The notes under the pieces were generated by a model. It made no database searches. It was not told the origin of the DNA and saw only the letters and a list, made by a program, of their open reading frames with translations. The position numbers were made by a program, and so were the translations under genes. Shown piece after piece: positions 8,341 through 12,754 of a stretch of 12,754 nucleotides of DNA. The DNA comes from JBLKSS01 sp047607725. Its GTDB lineage: Bacteria; Pseudomonadota; Gammaproteobacteria; Enterobacterales; Enterobacteriaceae. The DNA is taken from NCBI RefSeq assembly GCF_047607725.1, contig NZ_JBLKSS010000149.1:1-12754 (forward strand). Direction: 5' to 3'. The stretch's first letter is position 1. Every line of letters begins with the position of its first letter.

Positions 8341-8368
8341 ACAGCCTCACACCGCAGCGCGAGGCTGT
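8341..8368 (-). terminator. inverted repeat between apt and dnaX
   Basis: ACAGCCTC (8341-8348) and GAGGCTGT (8361-8368) are perfect 8-bp complements around a 12-nt loop, just after the apt stop and about 40 bp before the dnaX start. There is no T-run, so it may be an attenuator or mRNA-stabilising hairpin rather than a full terminator. Confidence 0.45.
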
Positions 8369-8373
8369 TGTCA

Positions 8374-8926
8374 TCAGTGACCGAGGAAGAACACCAGGCT
8401 GTAACTCGTTACGCCGATACTGTTGAGAAGCGTTTCACCGCCGAGGTCGGCCAGATTGATTACGAAGGCCGCATCCTGCACATCGCCGCCGAGCCGCCGG
8501 ATAAGCTTCACCGTGGCGCCGATTGTCCCACCGGTGGCGAGCAGATCGTCCACCACCAGCACTTTATCGCCGGAGACGATGGCGTCTTTATGGATTTCGA
8601 GGCTGTCGGTACCGTATTCCAGCACGTAGCTTTCGCTGATGGTTTCACGCGGCAGCTTGCCGGGTTTGCGCACCGGAACGAACCTTAGCCCCAACGCTAG
8701 CACGACCGGCGCGCCGAACAAAAATCCGCGCGCTTCGGTGCCGACGATTTTGGTCAGCCCTTCATCACGATAACGATCGGCCAGCAACGCGATGCTGGCG
8801 GCATAGGCATGCGGATCTTCAAGCAGGCTGGTGACATCGCGAAACAAAATACCGGGTTTCGGATAGTCCGGAACCGATTTAATGCTTTGCTTGTATTAAT
8901 GCTAATTGTTGTTCCGTAGCGGTCAT
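8374..8926 (-). pseudogene. apt: adenine phosphoribosyltransferase, frameshifted near the N-terminus
   Basis: Apt salvages adenine by joining it to PRPP to make AMP. From ATG at 8926 the sequence reads [15 protein letters not shown] and then meets TAA at 8881-8879. The next frame continues with [24 protein letters not shown] and is open to the natural stop, including [32 protein letters not shown] and the PRPP loop [13 protein letters not shown]. Removing one base near 8885-8890 would give exactly 183 residues, the E. coli length, so the lesion is a single inserted base and not in a long homopolymer. A TTG at 8847 is the first start-like codon of the long frame, but starting there would lose about 26 residues. 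The C-terminus reads LVFFLGH where E. coli has LVPFPGH. Pseudogene is the likelier reading, with sequencing error possible. Confidence 0.82.
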
Positions 8927-8975
8927 AATGGGTATGCCTGGAAAGCCTTTATTCATTATTAACGCGGATCTTGTC

Positions 8976-9110
8976 ATGGCTAAATAAGACTGACCGCGCA
9001 CGAAAGCGCCCAAATCTATGCAAACTGCCGCGAAAATGCAACCTCCGGCAAACGCAGAGAAGGCAAATATTGACGTGGCGCAAGCCGCGCCGGCCGCCCC
9101 CGCGCGTTAA
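8976..9110 (+). pseudogene. possible small Ala/Pro-rich gene remnant between apt and priC
   Basis: From ATG at 8976 the frame reads MAK-stop-D-stop-PRTKAPKSMQTAAKMQPP and continues Ala-rich to TAA at 9108-9110; an internal ATG at 9018 leaves an intact 30-residue frame. The lysine/arginine-rich head and Ala/Pro-rich tail look more protein-like than the other frames here, but no family was recognised and there is no strong ribosome binding site. It is not ybaN, which occupies this place in E. coli on the other strand. Confidence 0.2.
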
Positions 9111-9185
9111 TGCTGTGCATCGCAGAAAACGACGAGGTATTATCATAAAAGTCGACTCCGATGTCATTCATTACAGGTAAATGAC

Positions 9186-9716
9186 GTGCACGCATCTCAA
9201 CTGATTACCGTTCTTGGCGCCCGTCTTAACGAATTGGCCGTACGCATCGAAGCCCAGGGACACCCTGTTGTGAAACAATCCCGTTTCGATCATCTGCTCT
9301 TTAGCACCCGCGGCAACCGCCTTGGCGATTATTTGTCCGAGAGCCGCGCAACGCTTGCGCATTTGACCAGCGCGGTGAAACAGGGCCGTACCGAGCGCGT
9401 GGCCTGGCTGGCCCAGCGGCTAACCGATCAAATGTTGGCGCTTTCCCGTGAACTGGCCCCGCAAAATCTGCGCCAGGCGTCCCCCGCCGCCGCGCCGGAG
9501 GATATTTACGCCCGCCTGGCCGAGCATCAGGACTATGAGCGGCGGCTGCTGGCGATGATCCGCGATCGCGATAGCCTGCTCGCCGCCGCGGACGATCTCA
9601 CCCGCGCGCGGCAGCTTCAGCAGGAAATCGCCGCGCTTGAAGGCCGCCTGCAGAGTTGCCGGCAGGCGCTGACCCGTCTTGAGTACCAGATAGAGCGGCG
9701 CGAGCAGGGCGAATAA
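9186..9716 (+). CDS. priC: PriC, primosomal replication restart protein
   Basis: PriC binds SSB-coated forks with leading-strand gaps and loads DnaB through DnaC, independently of PriA. The 176-residue frame (E. coli 175) shows family features: SRFDHLLFSTRG near the N-terminus, VAWLAQRLTDQMLALSRE in the middle, EHQDYERRLLAMIRDRD, and a Glu/Arg-rich C-terminal helical part ending LEYQIERR. The start is GTG at 9186; an in-frame TAA (9177-9179 region) just upstream rules out anything longer. AGG at 9175-9177 is the likely ribosome binding site. Sequence is diverged, as usual for PriC, but the place next to ybaM supports the call. No lesion is seen. Confidence 0.87.
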   Translation: MHASQLITVLGARLNELAVRIEAQGHPVVKQSRFDHLLFSTRGNRLGDYLSESRATLAHLTSAVKQGRTERVAWLAQRLTDQMLALSRELAPQNLRQASPAAAPEDIYARLAEHQDYERRLLAMIRDRDSLLAAADDLTRARQLQQEIAALEGRLQSCRQALTRLEYQIERREQGE

Positions 9717-9784
9717 AAAAAATAATCCGGCCGGCAGCACAAATTGGTTACCTATTCATCTTTTATAGTGTAAATAATATCCTC

Positions 9785-9790
9785 TATACT
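9785..9790 (+). promoter_or_regulatory. possible -10 element for ybaM
   Basis: TATACT lies 34 bp before the ybaM start in an AT-rich gap after priC. TTTATA about 17 bp upstream is a weak -35. The priC-ybaM gap is 108 bp, long enough for a separate promoter. Confidence 0.3.
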
Positions 9791-9824
9791 TGAGTTTACA
9801 GCCTGAGTTGAGCAGGAGAGCGAG

Positions 9825-9974
9825 GTGACCCTCAAAGACGAATCCCCCGAAATCAAACTGGCGGTCGATTTGATTATGCTGCTTGAGAAGAACGAACTGG
9901 CACCGGAGCTGGTGCTGGCGGCGCTGGAGATTGTCAAAAATGATTATTTGCGCAAAGCGGATACGGCGGAATAA
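9825..9974 (+). CDS. ybaM: YbaM, small DUF2496 protein of unknown function
   Basis: A 49-residue frame (E. coli YbaM 53) starting at GTG with AGGAG 7 nt upstream. It matches the family from end to end: SPEIKLAVDLIMLLEKNELAPELVLAALEIVKNDYLRK. The Val/Leu-rich helical pattern is conserved and no lesion is visible. Its function is not established. In E. coli it lies next to priC on the same strand, as here. It is convergent with acrR because mscK, which separates them in E. coli, is missing. Confidence 0.9.
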   Translation: MTLKDESPEIKLAVDLIMLLEKNELAPELVLAALEIVKNDYLRKADTAE

Positions 9975-9980
9975 ACGTTT

Positions 9981-10012
9981 ACCGTCTCTGCCTGAGCACG
10001 CCGTCAGACGGT
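9981..10012. terminator. bidirectional terminator-like hairpin between ybaM and acrR
   Basis: ACCGTCT (9981-9987) and AGACGGT (10006-10012) are perfect complements around an 18-nt loop. The right arm overlaps the acrR stop (10004-10006) and the left arm lies 6 nt after the ybaM stop, as expected for a shared terminator of convergent genes. Only a short T-run follows on either strand. Confidence 0.5.
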
Positions 10013-10663
10013 TTGGGGCGCGTCGTTTTGCCCGCAGCGCAGCATCAGGCTCATGCGCAACATGTCGATCAGCGCGAAAACCAGGGTGCGCGACTCGGCC
10101 TGCAGATCAAAGCTCCCGGGAATGAACAGCCAGTTTTCCATGAGGCCAGACATAGAAGCGCGCAACATGATCGCCGCACGGCGGCAGTGCAGGGTCGCGG
10201 GCAGTTGCCGTTGTTCGATGCAGCGACCGAGCGTGGCCTCAAGCCGGCCGTAACATTCGTCGAAAAGCTGCGAACGCACTTCTTGATACAGCGCCATTTC
10301 ACCCACAAACTCGCATTTATGAAACACTATTTCCATAAGCTCGCGCCACTGGCGATTGGATACGGTAGCGTCAAGAATGTAAATCATTGTCTCGGTTAAC
10401 ACATAAAGTGGATTGTCTGGATATTTTGTCTGATACTCTGTTTCAAAATCTCGGACCTTACTGTCGGCCGTGTGAAGTATTTCGTTAAATAACTCGGCTT
10501 TATTTTTGAAGTGCCAATAAATCGCGCCGCGCGTCACCCCGGCCAATGCCGCGATATCATTGAGCGAGGTGGCGGATACCCCTCTCTCGGAGAAGGCCTT
10601 GATTGCGGCGTCCAGTATATGCTGGCGGGTTTCCTGAGCCTGTCGTTTGGTTTTTCGTGCCAT
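10004..10663 (-). CDS. acrR: AcrR, TetR-family repressor of acrAB
   Basis: A 219-residue TetR-type regulator (E. coli 215). The N-terminal DNA-binding domain is nearly canonical: MARKTKRQAQETRQHILDAA, then SATSLNDIAALAGVTRGAIYWHFKNKAELF (about 29-58) with the helix-turn-helix. The C-terminal ligand-binding domain keeps LMEIVFHKCEFVGEMA and the GLMENWLFIPGSFDL segment. In E. coli AcrR binds various drugs and then releases the acrAB operator. It is divergent from acrA, with a perfect operator between them, and is intact although its target genes are broken. A mar/sox/rob box overlaps its start codon. Confidence 0.94.
   Translation of the reverse strand: MARKTKRQAQETRQHILDAAIKAFSERGVSATSLNDIAALAGVTRGAIYWHFKNKAELFNEILHTADSKVRDFETEYQTKYPDNPLYVLTETMIYILDATVSNRQWRELMEIVFHKCEFVGEMALYQEVRSQLFDECYGRLEATLGRCIEQRQLPATLHCRRAAIMLRASMSGLMENWLFIPGSFDLQAESRTLVFALIDMLRMSLMLRCGQNDAPQTV
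10645..10663 (-). promoter_or_regulatory. mar/sox/rob box overlapping the acrR start
   Basis: On the − strand ATGGCACGAAAAACCAAAC matches the MarA/SoxS/Rob consensus AYnGCACnnWnnRYYAAAY at every defined position. In E. coli the acrAB marbox likewise lies at the acrR start, so activator input to acrAB is retained in the sequence. Confidence 0.7.
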
Positions 10664-10691
10664 AGTGCCGTTTTGGAGTGGTCTTTGGATT

Positions 10692-10715
10692 TACATACAT
10701 TCAAGAATGTATGTA
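10692..10715. promoter_or_regulatory. AcrR operator
   Basis: A perfect 24-bp palindrome: arms TACATACATT and AATGTATGTA around CAAG. The arms are identical to the known E. coli AcrR operator, and only the centre differs. It lies between acrR (29 bp away) and acrA (93 bp), where it can control both. Confidence 0.9.
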
Positions 10716-10807
10716 ACATAGCATAACGAAAAATGTAGCGCAGCACTGTCTTTGAGGCTTGTGATCACTTGATCAATTTTTTCAAATCGGAATCTTGGGG
10801 TTTATCT

Positions 10808-11990
10808 ATGAACAAAAACAGAGGGCTATTGCCCCTGGCAGCCGTTCTGATGCTTTCCGGCAGTTTTATTCTCTCAGGCTGTGATAATAAAGAAGCCGCG
10901 CAGGCAGGTAATCAGCAGCAGGCTCCCGAAGTGGGCGTTGTGACGCTAAAAAAAACAAGCGCTTAATGTCACCACCGACTTACCGGGCCGCACCGCCGCT
11001 TTCCGGGTCGCGGAAGTCCGTCCACAGGTCGATGGCATTATCCTGAAACGTAATTTCGTCGAAGGCAGCGATGTCACGGCAGGCATCTCTTTGTATCAGA
11101 TTGATCCGGCCACCTATCAGGCCGCCTATAACAGCGCCAAGGGCGATCTGGCGCAGGCGAATGCGGGCATCGCGCGGGTGACGGTAAACCGCTATAAAAA
11201 ACTGCTCTCAACCAACTATGTCAGCCGCCAGGACTATGATCAGGCGGTGGCAACGCTGGCGCAAAACGATGCGGCCGTGCAGGCGGCGCTGGAAACCGCC
11301 CGCATCAATCTGGCCTACACCCGCGTCACCTCCCCGATAAGCGGCCGCATCGGCAAGTCCGCCTTTACCGAAGGCGCCTTGGTCACCAGCGCGCAAACGA
11401 CCGCGATGGCGACCGTTCAGCAGTTGGACCCGATGTATGTCGACGTTACCCAGTCGAGTAATGACTTAATGCGTCTGCGTCAAGAACTGGAAAACGGCAC
11501 GCTGAAACAGCACGACGGTAAAGCGACGGTGCGCCTGCTGATGGAAAACGGCGGCGAGTATGCACAGACGGGTACGTTGGAATTCTCTGATGTCACGGTG
11601 GATGAAACCACCGGCTCCATTACGCTGCGCGCTATTTTCCCGAATCCGCAGCATACGCTATTACCGGGTATGTTTGTGCGTGCCAAATTGGACCAGGATA
11701 TCAATGAAAACGCTTTACTCGTGTCTCAACAGGGCGTCACCCACACGCCCCGTGGCGAGGCGAGCGCCATGGTGGTCGGGAGCGACAATAAAGTCGCGAT
11801 CCGCCAGATCACGGCGCCGCAGGCCATCGGCGATAAATGGTTAGTCACCGCCGGATTACACGAAGGTGACAAAGTCATCGTCGCCGGCGTGCAAAAGGTG
11901 AAACCCGGCATGCAGGTCACCCCGAAAGAGGTGACCAACCAGGAAAAACAACCGGAACAACCGCAGCCTGACACCGCCAGCAAGTCTTAA
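10808..11990 (+). pseudogene. acrA: AcrA periplasmic efflux adaptor, frameshifted in an A8 run
   Basis: AcrA is the lipid-anchored periplasmic adaptor joining AcrB to TolC. From ATG at 10808 the signal peptide MNKNRGLLPLAAVLMLSGS leads to lipobox LSGC (Cys25), then VGVVTLKK. In the A-run at 10948-10955 the frame is lost and stops at TAA 10964-10966. With seven A instead of eight the frame continues QALNVTTDLPGRTAAFRVAEVR and is open to 11990: lipoyl half-motif, hairpin, TSPISGRIGKSAFTEGALV, DVTQSSNDLMRL, LEFSDVTVDETTGSITLRAIFPNP and LLPGMFVRAKL. The corrected protein has 393 residues (E. coli 397). The two arms of the alpha-hairpin appear 2 and 3 residues shorter than in E. coli. The only disabling lesion is one base in a homopolymer, so slippage or sequencing error could mask a functional gene. 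acrB follows after 18 nt. Confidence 0.88.
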
Positions 11991-12008
11991 CAGGAACGGG
12001 TAATCCTT

Positions 12009-12542
12009 ATGTCTAAGTACTTTATCGATCGTCCCATCTTCGCATGGGTGATTGCCATTATCATCATGCTGGCGGGGGCGCAGTCGATACTCAAGCTGCC
12101 GATCGAACAGTATCCGGCTATCACGCCTCCGACGATCCGTATTACCGCGACCTACCCCGGCGCGGATGCCTCAACGCTGCAGGATAGCGTGACGCAGATA
12201 GTCGAGCAGAATATGAACGGCATCGACCATCTGATGTACATGGCGTCCGACAGCGACACGTCCGGTACCGCGACCATCACCCTGACTTTTGAATCGGGTG
12301 CCGATCCGGATATCGCCCAGGTCCAGGTGCAGAACAAACTGCAGTTCGCGATGCCGTTGTTGCCTCAAGAAATTCAGCAACAAGGCGTACAGGTGCAGAA
12401 ATCCAGCGCCAGCTTCCTTATGGTCGCCAGTTTTATCAGCGATGATAAAAACATGACCCAGGAAGATATCGCGGATTATGTCGGTTCCTCCATCAAGGAT
12501 CCCATAAGCTGCACCAACGGCGTGGGCGAAGTGCAATTGTTC
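12009..12542 (+). pseudogene. acrB: AcrB RND efflux pump, N-terminal 178 codons, cut by an IS66-family element
   Basis: AcrB is the inner-membrane RND drug/proton antiporter of about 1049 residues. Only the start is present: [23 protein letters not shown] (TM1), then the porter PN1 domain with [64 protein letters not shown] and GVGEVQLF. The match ends at Phe178, a residue of the hydrophobic drug-binding pocket, and the next base begins the IS66-type end GTAAGCG. The frame continues 15 residues into the element and stops at 12588-12590. AGGAA before ATG 12009 is the ribosome binding site. The remnant has one membrane segment and no proton-relay residues, so it cannot pump. The rest may lie beyond the element, outside the window. 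Confidence 0.95.
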
Positions 12543-12754
12543 GTAAGCGTACGCCCAGCGCCGTCTGTTAATTCCCCATCAAGTTATTGAAGATGATGTC
12601 CATTATTTTTTTAATGGGTGCAATTCATGAAACAAACCCCACCAAAACCCTCAAGACGTCGTCCCAATTTCCCGCTGGACTTTAAAATTAAGCTGGTTGA
12701 GCAGGCGCTCCAGCCCGGCGTATCCATTGCCAAGCTGGCACGGGATAACGGTAT
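12543..12754 (+). mobile_element. IS66-family insertion sequence, left end, partial
   Basis: The element begins exactly where AcrB similarity ends. Its end, GTAAGCGTACG, fits the conserved GTAAGCG terminal inverted repeat of IS66-family elements, and the first reading frame codes for a TnpA-like protein. IS66 elements usually duplicate 8 bp, so the predicted target copy is AATTGTTC (12535-12542), which should recur at the other end. The right end is outside the window. Confidence 0.75.
12627..12754 (+). CDS. tnpA: IS66-family TnpA (OrfA), N-terminal part
   Basis: Open from ATG 12627 to the window end (42 codons). The residues DFKIKLVEQALQPGVSIAKL followed by ARDNG are the start of the helix-turn-helix typical of IS66 TnpA and the related IS3 OrfA proteins; a basic Pro/Arg-rich head precedes it. 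The IS66-type terminal repeat upstream decides in favour of IS66. TnpA is an accessory DNA-binding protein, with TnpB and TnpC expected downstream. No strong Shine-Dalgarno is seen; GGGTG lies about 9 nt upstream. Confidence 0.75.
   Translation, partial: MKQTPPKPSRRRPNFPLDFKIKLVEQALQPGVSIAKLARDNG

Noticed and set aside
8368..8688. 106-codon + strand frame opposite apt
   Set aside because: Antisense to conserved apt sequence; composition follows from the apt codons.

Overview
The window looks like a chromosomal stretch from a Sodalis-like enterobacterial symbiont (Enterobacterales) in an early to middle stage of genome decay. Gene order and orientation follow the E. coli 10-minute region, read backwards: ybaL / hemH-adk-htpG-recR-ybaB-dnaX-apt / priC-ybaM / acrR / acrA-acrB. 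The proteins match E. coli closely, but many genes carry stops, frameshifts, small deletions or an insertion sequence. Family and residue comparisons are from memory, with no database search. Three ambiguous bases (N) show the sequence is not fully polished, so single-base lesions in A-runs could be errors. The larger deletions are unlikely to be.

Layout. 1-138 holds a probable 3' end of ybaL; aes and gsk, which lie between ybaL and hemH in E. coli, are gone. 111-1060 is hemH with two frameshifts. About 1200-1590 holds traces of an exported alpha/beta hydrolase. 1700-2335 is adk with a shortened P-loop and a stop. 2755-4647 is an intact htpG with a heat-shock promoter. 4784-5690 is recR-ybaB: recR has a 9-residue internal deletion and ybaB a 1-base frameshift. 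5750-8299 is an open but strongly enlarged dnaX that keeps the -1 frameshift signal for tau/gamma. 8374-8926 is apt, frameshifted near its start. 9186-9974 holds intact priC and ybaM; ybaN and mscK are absent. 10004-10663 is an intact acrR. 10808-11990 is acrA with a frameshift in an A8 run, and 12009-12542 is the first 178 codons of acrB, cut off by an IS66-family element that runs out of the window.

Function. The region would normally cover haem synthesis (HemH), adenylate and adenine salvage (Adk, Apt), chaperoning (HtpG), replication and repair (DnaX, PriC, RecR, YbaB) and multidrug efflux (AcrAB). HtpG, DnaX, PriC, YbaM and AcrR look usable. HemH, Adk and AcrB look lost at this locus, RecR is doubtful, and Apt, YbaB and AcrA depend on single-base shifts. 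The efflux control region (AcrR operator and mar/sox/rob box) is intact although the pump is not.

The most unusual signals are in dnaX: the conserved frameshift site, a second in-frame A9 slippery run right after the clamp-loader core that would end in a stop two codons later, and a linker enlarged by about 200 residues that includes 48-bp tandem repeats. No CRISPR array, rRNA, tRNA or wholly new gene system was recognised.
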